NCBI GenBank assembly: GCA_032718865.1
Contig: JALUTQ010000046.1
Coordinates: forward strand, 496,001 to 560,000
Length of the DNA: 64,000 bases
Source: Tilletia caries
Taxonomy: Eukaryota; Basidiomycota; Exobasidiomycetes; Tilletiales; Tilletiaceae
Direction: 5' to 3'
The notes under the pieces are model-generated. The model was not told the DNA's origin and ran no database searches. It was given only the letters and a program-made list of their open reading frames with translations. The position numbers were made by a program, and so were the translations under genes. Below are positions 53,703 to 63,696 of this stretch, piece by piece. The first letter of the stretch is position 1, and every line of letters starts with the position of its first letter.

Positions 53703-54001
53703 AGTTGTGAGACGGCACTGGCCACCGGCAGACACGGGGTGTCCGGGTGACTGGGAAGTGCCGGAGTGTCAAGCTGCTGTCCTATGTCCGCGTGGCAGCA
53801 GTGAGGGAAGAAGAAAATCTTCTTCGCGTTCACTCTGTACTTAGCTACCACTACCTTTTTCTCAATCATACACCTGCTTCAGCTGGTAACAAGACTCATA
53901 TTGCGCATAGCACCCATTCAACCATACAAGAAGGTGAGTGGGCGCGTCCCTTACCGTTGGAGTCCGGGCTGGGAGCTCACGCTCGACCCCTTCTCACAAC
54001 T
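53703..54001 (+). repeat. 5' LTR
   Basis: 299 bp. The duplicated end motif AGTTGTGAGA…TCTCACAACT contains the canonical TG…CA two bases further in (TGTGAGA…TCTCACA). The exact boundary was chosen because it gives a perfect GTACA target duplication. Confidence 0.9.
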
Positions 54002-54005
54002 GGTT

Positions 54006-55271
54006 ATGAGCCCAGATACTCGAAGTGCGCCCATCATGTCCTCAAACGAGCAAGCCACCGGATCCAGTCATCAGCGAGCCGACTCGTCTGCCTCGGGGAC
54101 GCCTGAAGCGCAGGCCAGCCAGCTCGACATCGCGAACTTTGGTTCCTGGTTTGGTTCGCTCTCCGTGGAGGACAAGGCACGTGTTGCCAGCATGGCAATG
54201 AGCAGTCCGGAAGGAACTGGTCCCGTCGACAATGCCACGGGTCAGGCGGCGACGACTACGGCAGGTTCGGCTCTCCCTCCCCGTACTCATTCGGGTCTGG
54301 GTGTGCCGCCCTTGTCGGCATTCGTAGCGCCGCCTTCAGGGCCCCATGGCTCGGCGGTGTCATTCAATCCGTGGGTCAAGGCGGAGCCTGTTCATCAAGA
54401 CCCTTATCCAGCTTATACGGAACGTCAGCACGGTCCCGAGACCTCTAGTGACCCGCACTACGTCCGCAGACCATTCGCCAATCAGCACCGTGCCGTAGGC
54501 GACATTCCGAAGCTGTGCGGACGCAAGAACTGGTTCTCCTGGAAGACCCTCTTCTTCTTTTCGATTCGACCCGTCAATGGCGCGATCGAGCACCTCACGA
54601 GCACGATCCCCAGCGACCAGTACTCATACTCTTTCGACATTCATCTCGGAGAGCTGCTGGTTCGCACCATGGCTCTGGACCAGCTCGGCCCAGTCATGAT
54701 GCTCATGAGCACAGGCGAGATGCGTGGATCGAAGCTCTACGAGAGCATTCGCAAGCCGTTCGAGCGCACCGACGCTGCGACGAGGGGACAGATTGAGTCC
54801 ACGCTCACGGTACTCAAGCAAGGATCCCACACTGCTGCAGAGCTCAATCAGACTCTGACGCACCTGTTCGCCCAGGCACTCAACGCTGGCGTGTTCCTGG
54901 ATGAAGAGCGCAAGATCCACTTCCTCTGCAAGTCGTTGCACCCCAAGTACGGACCATTCAACGGCCAGATCAACGCTATGGCTCGTCGCGGTTTGGTTCC
55001 GACTTACGAAGTGGCGATCGAGGACTTGTACGTGGAAGAAGGCCGACTCTGGCAAGAAGACGCCGAGTCACGCAAGGTCGACAGGAGCGCGCAAGCGTTT
55101 GCAGTCGCCTTGTATGGCGGAGCCCCTCAGCAGAACAGCGGTGGCCAGCAAGGATCGAAGAAGCAAGCCTTCAAAGGCAAGTGCTATCGATGCCAAAAGG
55201 TCGGGCACAAGCGATACAACTGCCCTAATCCTGCGGCAGATGGCGAAGCATCGGCGTCAAACAGCCAATAG
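54006..55271 (+). CDS. Copia Gag polyprotein
   Basis: Structural capsid and nucleocapsid protein of the retrotransposon. It opens at the ATG at 54,006 (or an in-frame ATG at 54,036, MSSNEQATGSSHQRADSSAS) and runs to a TAG at 55,269-55,271, about 420 aa. A Ser/Pro-rich N-terminus leads to the copia Gag core (IPKLCGRKNWFSWKTLFFFS, AALNAGVFLDEERKIHFLCK-like region), then a single CCHC zinc knuckle CYRCQKVGHKRYNCPNP near the C-terminus. The pol frame follows in the same frame after the single stop codon (CAA TAG GAT), so Gag-Pol could arise by stop-codon readthrough. Confidence 0.85.
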   Translation: MSPDTRSAPIMSSNEQATGSSHQRADSSASGTPEAQASQLDIANFGSWFGSLSVEDKARVASMAMSSPEGTGPVDNATGQAATTTAGSALPPRTHSGLGVPPLSAFVAPPSGPHGSAVSFNPWVKAEPVHQDPYPAYTERQHGPETSSDPHYVRRPFANQHRAVGDIPKLCGRKNWFSWKTLFFFSIRPVNGAIEHLTSTIPSDQYSYSFDIHLGELLVRTMALDQLGPVMMLMSTGEMRGSKLYESIRKPFERTDAATRGQIESTLTVLKQGSHTAAELNQTLTHLFAQALNAGVFLDEERKIHFLCKSLHPKYGPFNGQINAMARRGLVPTYEVAIEDLYVEEGRLWQEDAESRKVDRSAQAFAVALYGGAPQQNSGGQQGSKKQAFKGKCYRCQKVGHKRYNCPNPAADGEASASNSQ

Positions 55272-58200
55272 GATGTCGGAGCGACGATCAGCCCAGCAGC
55301 AACAGCAACAGCTTACTGTACAGGAGCTGGGCCGTCGCTCATACATAAAGAGTGGCACTGGATATTGGATTCGGGTGCGACGCACCACATGGTTCCGTCG
55401 AAGGACATCATCACGGAATTCTCGAGCGATGCACCTGTTCAAGCAGTCAAGGTAGCAGACGGTGCATTCCTCGATGTACTCGGACACGGAGCGGTTACAT
55501 TCTCTGTGGGTACGAGTGGCAGAAGGACGACCACGCTTATGGGCGTTCTTTGGGTCCCCGGGTTAGCAGTGAGCCTGCTCTCGGTCCCAACCTTACAACG
55601 GCAGGGCGGAATCAAGGTGACCTTTGATGAGAAAGGCGCGGTGATCACCGACTCTGCAGGCAACCAGCTTCGTGCATGGCTGGATGCGGCAGCGGGCGTC
55701 AGCGTCATCAAAGCGCGGACCTCGGCCGGGACCTCATCAGCGATGGTCTTGGCGGCAGAAGCAGTGGCAGGGTCATTCCCTGTAGGCGGCAGCGAGCGTG
55801 AGGCCACGATGGAGTCGCTCTTCACAGGTGGCAGCTCGGTCGAGCCGGAGGCTGCGGTGCAGCAAGATTTGCGAAATGAATCTGTTGGCACCGACGCAGA
55901 TCCGACCTCGGCGGCAGATCAGCAGCAACTCATTGTGCGGGGTGTGCTGGCACTGATTCTTTTGTGGCACAGACGACTAGGCCACGCCGGCGTCAAAGCA
56001 ATTAGGCAGTTAGCGCGGGTCGCTAGCTACCTGAAGATTCCCTACAAGCAAGTCGAACGACTATACCGAGCGATGCAAGTCTGCGATACGTGCGTCGAGA
56101 CCAAGATGGCACGTTTGCCATTCCCACACTCTTTGCACCGATCTCTCGTTGTTCTCGAACTCGTATTCGTTGACCTGCTCGGCCCAGTCAGCACTACGAG
56201 CCCATTCTCGTATGTGATGGTCATAGTCGACGACTTTTCTCGGAAGGCTTGGGGGGTGGTCCTTTCATCCAAATCACAGGCGTTCGAGCGCCTGAAGGAA
56301 TGGACCAAACAGCAGGAGGTCCAAACGGAGAAGAAGCTGAAGACTCTTCGTTCGGACGGCGGTGGCGAGTTCTCATACCACGCGATGCAAGATTGGGTGC
56401 TGGAGCAAGGAATCACTCGACAGATCACGGCTCCATACACCAGCGTCCAGAACGGAATCGTCGAGCGCATCAACCGCACGCTCCAGGATCGCATGCGGTC
56501 GATGATGCTCTCAGCCAAGGCGTTAGCAGAGTTCTGGGTCCTCGCGTTCATGGCCGCCATCTATCAGTACAACAGGACACCTAGCACGGCCATCGGTGGA
56601 GCCCTTCCTGAGACCAAATGGTTGGGCAAGCCGGCGGATCTCTCGATGCTACGGGTCTGGGGATGTGTGGCGTGGGTCAAGATTCATCCGGCCCAACGCG
56701 AGGACGGCAAGCACTTGTCTGCTCGAGCAGCGCGAGGCATGTTCTTAGGCTACTCGACAGAGCATAAGACGTGGCTGGTGTGGACCCCTGGCAATACGGG
56801 AAAGCAGTTTCGGCATTCTCGCGATGTTCGGTTTGACGAGAATCGGAACTATTGGGACATCGTCCTCAGTAGGCAGCGAACGGAGGTTTTCGGCCCGGAG
56901 GAGCCTGAAGAGGTGGACTGGCACGAGGTCACGGGCGAGGACCCTAAAACGGTCAACGTTGACACGTACCTCGGTTCAAACGCAGCACCTCCATCAGCTC
57001 ACGAATCCGGCCCAGTCGTTCATCAACCACCAACGCAGCAGGACGACCAGGTATCGGTGGGAGCACATGGGACTGTCGACCTACAGGATGCGGTTTCGGT
57101 GGGAGCACCATCCGAAGCTCTGGATGATCTCATGTACGACCTCCCTTTGACCGATCTGCTCGCTTCTCCCATTCGCAATCAAGAACCACCCATGCTGCTT
57201 GACCTCATGCGTGATACGCCTGAGCTCGAACCGATCAGAAACGCAGTGCGGGCGCCAACACCAGCAACAGCCTTCTTACCGCCTTCTCAGCCTGCGTTTG
57301 AAGAAGACAGGTCAGAGCCGCCAGAGGCACCTATACGCTCGGCCCGCTATCTTCGGGCTGAGGCACGGGAGATTCGGAGCCAAGGCCTAGCGAAGACGGT
57401 TGTAGGCGCCGACAAGATCTTTGGGCAGGCGCTGTCCTCGGTGGCAAGCTCAAGAATGCGGACCAGCGCAGACGGTCTCATGCTTGAGCCAACGTTCAGG
57501 CACGAAGCAAGGCAGCGATCAGACTGGGGCAAGTGGAAGGAAGCGGAGAACGAGCAGCTGAAGGCGTTGGAGGAGATGCAGACGTGGAAGGTCATCGAGC
57601 TTCCGAAAGGAAAGGCGTCGATTGGGTGTCGTTGGGTGTACAAGCTCAAGCTGGACGAAGACGGCAATGCGAGCAGGTACAAGGCGAGGTTGGTGGCGCA
57701 AGGGTTTTCGAAGGTACCAGGCCGCGACTACACCGAGACATATGCACCAACAGCTCGAATGGACACCGTGCGATTAGTCCTCACCATCTGCGCACAGCAC
57801 GACCTCATCGTGCACCAAATGGATGTCGTCGTCGCGTACCTCCAAGGCCATCTCAAGGACGAGATCTACATGCGCCTTCCCCCCGGAATATGCAGAACGA
57901 GCCGGTGCGGTCGGTAACAACCTGGTCCTCAAGCTTCTGCGTCCCTTATACGGACTCAAGCAGGCGGGAAAGGTTTGGAACGACAAGTTGCACAGCATTC
58001 TGATGGCTCGGGGGTTCAAGCGATGTGTGGCTGATCGATGCTTATACATTCGACGACATCATGGTGTCTGAAAAGGCATACTTGTCAAGTCAAGTCGACA
58101 TTGTCGATGGCGGACGGTTCGACACTTTCTCGGAATCAAAATCACCAAGAACAAGGAAACCGGCGCGATTCACCTCTCCCAGAAGGCATACATCGAAGCA

Positions 58201-59028
58201 ACTCTCGCTCGTTTTGGTCTCGATCGCAGCACGGGCAGCAAGACCCCTTTGCCGCTCAAGATCCCGCCACGTTCGAAGCCAGACTCGGAGAACATGGAGG
58301 ACCCCCTCTTCGACCCTGATCGCACCAAGGAATACGCTCAGCGGACCGGCTGCATCAAGTGGATTGCGTTCATAACGCGACCGGACTTGATCTTTGCAGC
58401 CAATCTGCTTGGTCGATTCCAGTCAGCGCCATCTGAGGAACACGAGGAGCTGGTGACTCAAGTCCTACGGTATCTTCGGAAGACGGCGGATCACGAGCTT
58501 GTCTTGCACCCTGACCGGCGACGTCTACCTGTGCTTACAGGTTTCTGCGATGCTGATTACGCAGGAGATCCAGACACACGCAGGAGCACGACTGGCTTTG
58601 TCTATTACGTCTACGGTAACCCGGTCACATGGTCATCAAGACTTCAACCTACGGTCGCTCTCAGTACGACAGAGGCGGAATACATGGCTCTGTGCGAGGG
58701 AATGCGGGAAGGACTGTGGCTCAAGACGATACTCGAAGAACTGGGACTGTGGGAGGCAGGCCAGCGGATCCCCCTCCGTACCGACAATGAGGGATGCCGA
58801 GCATTGGCCCTCAACCCAGACGACCACCGGAGGACGAAACATATCGACATCCAGTACCACGCGGTGCAGGAGGCGGTGGAGAGTGGTCGGTTGGAAGTCG
58901 ACAGGGTGGATACGGCGGAGAATCCGGCCGACGTATGCACGAAGGCATTTACAGGTGTAAAGCTGCATGACGCCCGACTCAGACTGCACGTCCTGCCGCC
59001 CAACTTCACACAACCATCGGAACCTTGA
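55272..59028 (+). pseudogene. Copia Pol (protease-integrase-RT-RNase H), damaged
   Basis: The frame is continuous with gag. Protease DSGATHHM is at about 55,367. The integrase zinc finger is HRRLGHAGVKAIRQL…CDTC, and the core is VFVDLLGPVST, VDDFSRKAWG, TLRSDGGGEF and VQNGIVERINRTLQ with the D,D,E triad. The reverse transcriptase starts RWVYKLKLDEDGNASRYKAR and reaches MDVVVAYLQGHLKDEIYMRL. At about 57,885 a C6 run shifts the frame by one base. The next frame carries LLRPLYGLKQAGKVWNDKL and CLYIRRHHGV, then a TGA (58,069-58,071). The catalytic YVDD box and about 20 surrounding residues are missing. Sequence resumes at HFLGIKITKNKETGAIHLSQ and includes an intact RNase H (GFCDADYAGDPDTRRSTTGF, STTEAEYMAL, RTDNEGCRAL). 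No active RT can be made from this copy. Confidence 0.88.
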
Positions 59029-59078
59029 TCAAGTCGGACCATGGCAACTGGGAGCGGACAGACACTTCGAGGTGGGAG

Positions 59079-59377
59079 AGTTGTGAGACGGCACTGGCCA
59101 CCGGCAGACACGGGGTGTCCGGGTGACTGGGAAGTGCCGGAGTGTCAAGCTGCTGTCCTATGTCCGCGTGGCAGCAGTGAGGGAAGAAGAAAATCTTCTT
59201 CGCGTTCACTCTGTACTTAGCTACCACTACCTTTTTCTCAATCATACACCTGCTTCAGCTGGTAACAAGACTCATATTGCGCATAGCACCCATTCAACCA
59301 TACAAGAAGGTGAGTGGGCGCGTCCCTTACCGTTGGAGTCCGGGCTGGGAGCTCACGCTCGACCCCTTCTCACAACT
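59079..59377 (+). repeat. 3' LTR
   Basis: 299 bp, apparently identical to the 5' LTR; followed by the GTACA duplication at 59,378-59,382. Confidence 0.9.
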
Positions 59378-59382
59378 GTACA

Positions 59383-60045
59383 TACCAAAGAAGACAAACA
59401 AACAAATATAAACATATATAACGAAGAAACAAACACTCAACAGGAAGCAACAAAGCAACCAGCAACTTGAATTGTGCTATTGATAATTGCCTTCAAGCTT
59501 CAAGCGGATACACAACCTTGGCCGCTTGCCTGTATGTAAGGATCAGGGCGCAAATTCCCAATGGAGACACGTCGCAATCGTAATTGCGGGTACGTCTGTG
59601 CAGGGCGTAGCTTTGGGGCGAGCCCACGCGGAAAAATGTTAGAGGAGCGTGATTTCTATGCGAGGACGGAGTATACACGCAGATCTCCGTTAACGCTCAC
59701 CTTCGTGCTGGGAGCGTCCTTTTGTCCAACCAGCTAGTCTTCCAGTCTATCAACATCCAAACACTTCACCGGCGTCATCAAAGGCTTTTGCTTTCGCTCT
59801 CGTCTTGCAATCCAGGGTTAAGGTCGAGAAAATTTCAAGCGTGATTGGGTGTCATAGAATCCTGAGCCCACAAGACGAATGCGTTGTTTGAAGCAAGCGA
59901 ATCACCAGGTCTTCGTGGATGGAGAAGTGACGGCAGTCCAGCTGATGTATTTGCCCTGGTCGAGGTTTGCGACCTTCAGTATGCTCAGTACAGACCAGTA
60001 AGGTGCGATGCACAGTGACTATCTATACATGATTGAGAACTGCAA
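59383..60045. other. Former upstream DNA of paralogue 1
   Basis: Immediately after the retrotransposon the sequence is A-rich (ACAAACAAATATAAACATAT), which was adjacent to the region upstream of paralogue 1 before insertion. No gene is supported. Confidence 0.35.
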
Positions 60046-60840
60046 CTACGGGATGCCAGGGTCCGCTGGAGTTCCGGGGATATTTGCATCGCCAGAATTT
60101 CCTGGAGGACCAGGGGTCGCTGGAATTCCGTATGGAGGCTGAGCCTGAGACTGAGGCGGAGGCAGCGGTTGAACGTCCGGGTTTGGACTCGGCTTCGCCT
60201 TCGATTTAGCACGTTCGCTCTCCGCAAAGTCCTGTGCGAAAGCTGCCAGACCTCCAGCTATACCCCCAAAAGGCAACGCCGTCAGGAACGCGACAGTGAA
60301 GGGTTTCCAATGGGGAATCGCGAACCTGGGAACGACATGTCTGGCGTCAAGACCACTTGCCGTTTTAGGATTGGTGCGAGGATTGAGCAGGAGGACGGAT
60401 GTAGTCGGAGACGATCCTCTTCCAAGATCTGCTCCGAGAGGGCGGTGGGGGCGCGCGGCGCGCGTTCGAATGGGCTTCTTGGGATCGAACAACGATCGAA
60501 AGATGCCGTAAAACGCACCGAAAGACACCCCTCCGCCTACAAGGGCACCGGCACCGGTTACAGCAGGCTTGATCCACGCAGATTCACGGGAGGCCAGCTC
60601 TTTTTTCGATTGATGAGAGATGCGGTAACCTATTCCTGAGCGTTCTAAGGACGGGTTTGAGCCTTGAATGAGTAGTGGCGGAAGGTCGAGGACTTTTATG
60701 CGTTCCATTGCACAGAGATAACTTTGTCAGCACGACGAACTCCAAGTAGTCTGTGGTCATTGCATCTCACCTGCTGCAGATATCAACTTGAATCCTGATG
60801 CAGTGGTAAACAAGAGCAAGTAGAGGTGTGCAAGTTTCAT
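60046..60840 (-). CDS. Signal-bearing orphan membrane protein (paralogue 2)
   Basis: Two exons. Exon 60,840-60,771 encodes the signal peptide MKLAHLYLLLFTTASGFKLI and ends at a GTGAGA donor. An acceptor (ATAAAAG) at about 60,685 joins in phase to VLDLPPLLIQGSNPSLERSG, running to 60,046, about 236 aa. Features: ELASRESAWIKPAVTGAGAL, continuing VGGGVSFGAFYGIF (membrane helix shared with paralogue 1), a basic linker, a second hydrophobic segment HWKPFTVAFLTALPFGGIAG, then a Pro/Gly-rich tail with GIPATPGPPGNSGDANIPGT collagen-like spacing. Two membrane helices are likely. The second exon alone has an in-frame ATG that would omit the signal peptide. Confidence 0.6.
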
Positions 60841-61388
60841 CCTGACTGCCGAATCAACGATCGTGACAGTGGATGAAGACTATGTTGTTGATGTGCGGAC
60901 CGGCCGCGTTGAAGTAAAATTGGAGAAGGGAGAAGGCTATCGAAGTCGGGCCTCACGACGAGCCACCTGCAAGCCGCCTTCTTATACGCACAACGATATT
61001 ATGTCGACCCCTGTGGTCGGTGGTCAGACACAACGATATTCCGCGCACGCTTAGGCAACAAACAAACAAACGTACAGACAAAAGAAAATGAAAGCAAAGT
61101 GAACATGCACCTCACTACTCACCAAGTAAGCACATATCGAGAAATGGCAGACAAAACTTGGAGACCGTACTTTTACCCATTGCTTCAGATCGTACAGAGT
61201 ATCTGCCTCTACGAAGTGCCTCAGCTCGCAGATTCTGCTGCAGGAGCCCGAGATTCTCTCCAAACGGAAGGCATCGGGGCTGCATATCTTAGCAAGGAGT
61301 GAATGTACGCTTCCCCTTTCGAGCAAGCTCGACGTCCGGGAATGTCTCAGGTATTCCGCTGACGACTGGTGAATGAAGTCAAAGAGCG
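60841..61388. other. Intergenic stretch
   Basis: No gene supported. Contains the repeated short string CACAACGATATT (60,989 and 61,029) and an ACAAACAAACAAACG tract at 61,058-61,072 similar to the A-rich tract after the retrotransposon. Confidence 0.3.
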
Positions 61389-61748
61389 TCAGCCCGCCCA
61401 GCCGCACCTCGCTTTAGCTGTGCGAACCCCGAAAAATCCGTTCTTGACCAGATTGTACGCTAGGTTTTCGGCGCTAGCTGGTGCAGTCCCTGCTCGATGG
61501 GTCAATACATTATCCTTTATATCGGGGTACTGCGGTACTGTGAAATCACAGAATATCGACGAGACGGTTGTGGGACTTGGGAGCAGCATGGCCTCTTCTC
61601 GCGCCGTCGTGACCGGACAGCAGAACGGGCCTTTGGGCTACATGGGCATAGATGGACGTGAGCGATCGGCCATACCCGGGCCTTGAGCTACAATGAGGAC
61701 GTTCGCCGGAAGAGGAAGGATTAAGAGGATCAGCAATGCTGACTGCAT
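61389..61748 (-). pseudogene. Secreted orphan with an in-frame TAG
   Basis: The ATG at 61,748 gives MQSALLILLILPLPANVLIV, a strong signal peptide, then AQGPGMADRSRPSMPM and a TAG (61,638-61,640). The same frame continues openly for 82 codons (PKGPFCCPVTTAREEAMLLP … KNGFFGVRTAKARCGWAG) to 61,389. No good splice sites remove the stop. It is either a recently inactivated secreted protein, a 36-residue peptide, or a misread base. No family recognised. Confidence 0.4.
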
Positions 61749-62314
61749 AATCAACGCAACAAACAAAGAATCCAAACTCGGAATAAACGTTCCCAGGGCG
61801 GGATGGGATGGGTCAAAAGCAATCAGTGATGAAGAAGCTGAACTGCGCGTTGCAAGGATGGACGGCAGCAGTGAAGTAGCGACCGCAGATGTGGTACCAG
61901 GATGGGAAGGACTACGACGCGATCGTGATGTGACGACGCGTTCGCAGCCTGGATAGCAACAATTACATACCTTCTCACGCTCTCGTTCGGACCTCGACGG
62001 CGAGCAAGAGCTATTGTGTTTATAACAGGAACCGCTTTTACAGGTTGCAACAAGACCGAGGCACATGTGAAGAACAAGGGTGGAGATGAGATGTTCCGGT
62101 GACGGCTCTTCTGTGTTACGCCCGCCAAGCGTGCACTGCCTTCCCTTGCTGCAACTCTCTTTTCATCTATGCAACGTGCAGCCTCATGCCTGCCTCATAC
62201 TGACGGCGACAGGCGGTGTCCCGGAGAGGGGGCGTGATTCCGTGACCCTAATAATGTCTACCTGACATCACATTTCGGAGACAAGCGAAGGCCCTAAAAT
62301 TGTGGGATGGAACG
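61749..62314. other. Intergenic stretch upstream of the cysteine-rich gene
   Basis: No gene supported; divergent promoter space between the secreted orphan at 61,748 (minus) and the cysteine-rich gene at 62,420 (plus). Confidence 0.35.
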
Positions 62315-62320
62315 TATAAG
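62315..62320 (+). promoter_or_regulatory. TATA-like box of the cysteine-rich gene
   Basis: TATAAG within GAACGTATAAGTACGCGG, 105 bp before the ATG at 62,420 and followed by a C/T-rich leader. The position is plausible for a regulated fungal promoter. Confidence 0.4.
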
Positions 62321-62419
62321 TACGCGGCCCTTGAACATGTACGTTCCTCTTGCCCTCGTCTTTCTCTCATACATCATCATCCCTTCTTCGCAATCTTCAC
62401 TCTCCTCAGCAGCTCCAAG

Positions 62420-63067
62420 ATGAAAATCGCCAACGCACCCTTCCTCATCCTCCTCTCGGTCCTCATGGGCTCTGCTTCTGCCACTCATGACGAAGATGTA
62501 AGTAGACCCTCCTGTTGGGCTCTGGGGACATTCCGACAGGGCTACAGGCTGACCTTTTGTTGTTCTTGTTTGGCATCCGCATCCCGTGACTACGGTCTCC
62601 GTCTCCCTCTCAGGTTTTGATGTGCATCAAGGTCGCCAAGGCCAAGTCCCATTCCGTGCCTGATAAAGGTGTCTACAATAAGGTGAGCCCTGATGCCTGA
62701 TGTTTCGACTTTGCAAAGTTGCGACAGGCCGAAGGTTGACATTGATTCTGTTCCCTTCTGTGGTTGCTCGAAATCACAGTGCATGAAATGTGCCCAGTGC
62801 GAGCACAAAGGCAATCAACCAGCCGTCCCCCAAATCACTCCCACAACCGTGAGCACAGCTCAGGACATATCCGAGCAGGAGAGAACACGCGTTTACTGAC
62901 CGTATCCTGCGTCGGTCTACGCTCTTCCGACCTCTCCGCAGTGCATGGCCTTTTGTATGCACCAGTCCTTTAAGACAACCGAACAAGAGTGCAAGAATTT
63001 TTGCGACTGCGAGGCGGCCCCCTGTCCCCAGTACGACTGCCCCAACCCTAACCCCTACTGCTTTTAG
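62420..63067 (+). CDS. Small secreted cysteine-rich protein
   Basis: Four exons, 62,420-62,497, 62,614-62,682, 62,780-62,848 and 62,942-63,067, all phase 0, give 113 aa. The signal peptide is MKIANAPFLILLSVLMGSAS. The mature part has 12 cysteines (CMKCAQC in exon 3; CMAFC, ECKNFCDCE, APCPQYDC and YCF at the end in exon 4), spaced for several disulfides. The size, signal, cysteine count and symmetric small phase-0 exons (78, 69, 69 and 126 nt) fit the small secreted protein class of basidiomycetes. Exons 2-4 may be modular. No family recognised; extracellular function unknown. Confidence 0.75.
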
Positions 63068-63696
63068 CGCGACAACTGAGGCGAAGCCGAACAGCTCGAA
63101 GAGACAATGTACTTTCCCCTATGCCCCTGCGTGGCCTTGGCACTGCGTGACCGCGCTTCATACCACCTTTCGACGCTTCGACCTCGCTGTCTTTCACGCA
63201 ATTGATCACACTTCGTTTTTCAGTGCGAAGAGTGTTACCAAGTTGGGCTGGACGAAGAGAGTACCCACACACAAATAGGTTTCCTTTCATCTTTGCTGCC
63301 CAAGGAAATTGACTGCAGTGCAAAGCAACGTGTTACAGAACATCCTTTCGTTTGCTTTATCAGCCTTCTTTTATCTGGACATGAGGCATGAGTAGGTACC
63401 AGAGCTACATCAGCTCTACTGCCCACACCCTCCCCCTTATCCTCGTCCGCCGCACCAGGAATTGGAATAGCGCCAAAGCTGCGTCGAGGGGGTTCGAGGG
63501 ACTCGAGGTGTTGCTGCTGTTTGAGTGGAACGGTGTGCAAGCGGTATGGAGAAGCAGGAGAGTGACAAGCGTGACTAAGCGAGTCTTTCCTGCTCAAATT
63601 TTTTTGGTCTTCCTTCGTCCTTCCCTCACCTTGATTTCGCAGCATGACCACGACCATCATCATCATCACGACGACCACCAACGCTGAGTCGAAGAG
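63068..63696. other. Intergenic stretch
   Basis: No gene supported. The 45 bp before the PWP2 start include CATCATCATCATCACGACGACC, a CAT/CGA triplet run. Confidence 0.35.

Larger units (their letters stand above)
53703..59377 (+). mobile_element. Ty1/copia LTR retrotransposon
   Basis: A 5675-bp insertion. Two 299-bp LTRs (53,703-54,001 and 59,079-59,377) read base for base the same. They start AGTTGTGAGACGG and end CTTCTCACAACT, so the outer ten bases are perfect inverted repeats. The 5-bp duplication GTACA flanks both sides (53,698-53,702 and 59,378-59,382). Right after the 5' LTR, GGTTATGAGCCCAG is a plausible tRNA primer-binding site. GAGGTGGGAG precedes the 3' LTR as a short polypurine tract. 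The domain order gag, protease, integrase, reverse transcriptase, RNase H is that of copia. Confidence 0.93.
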
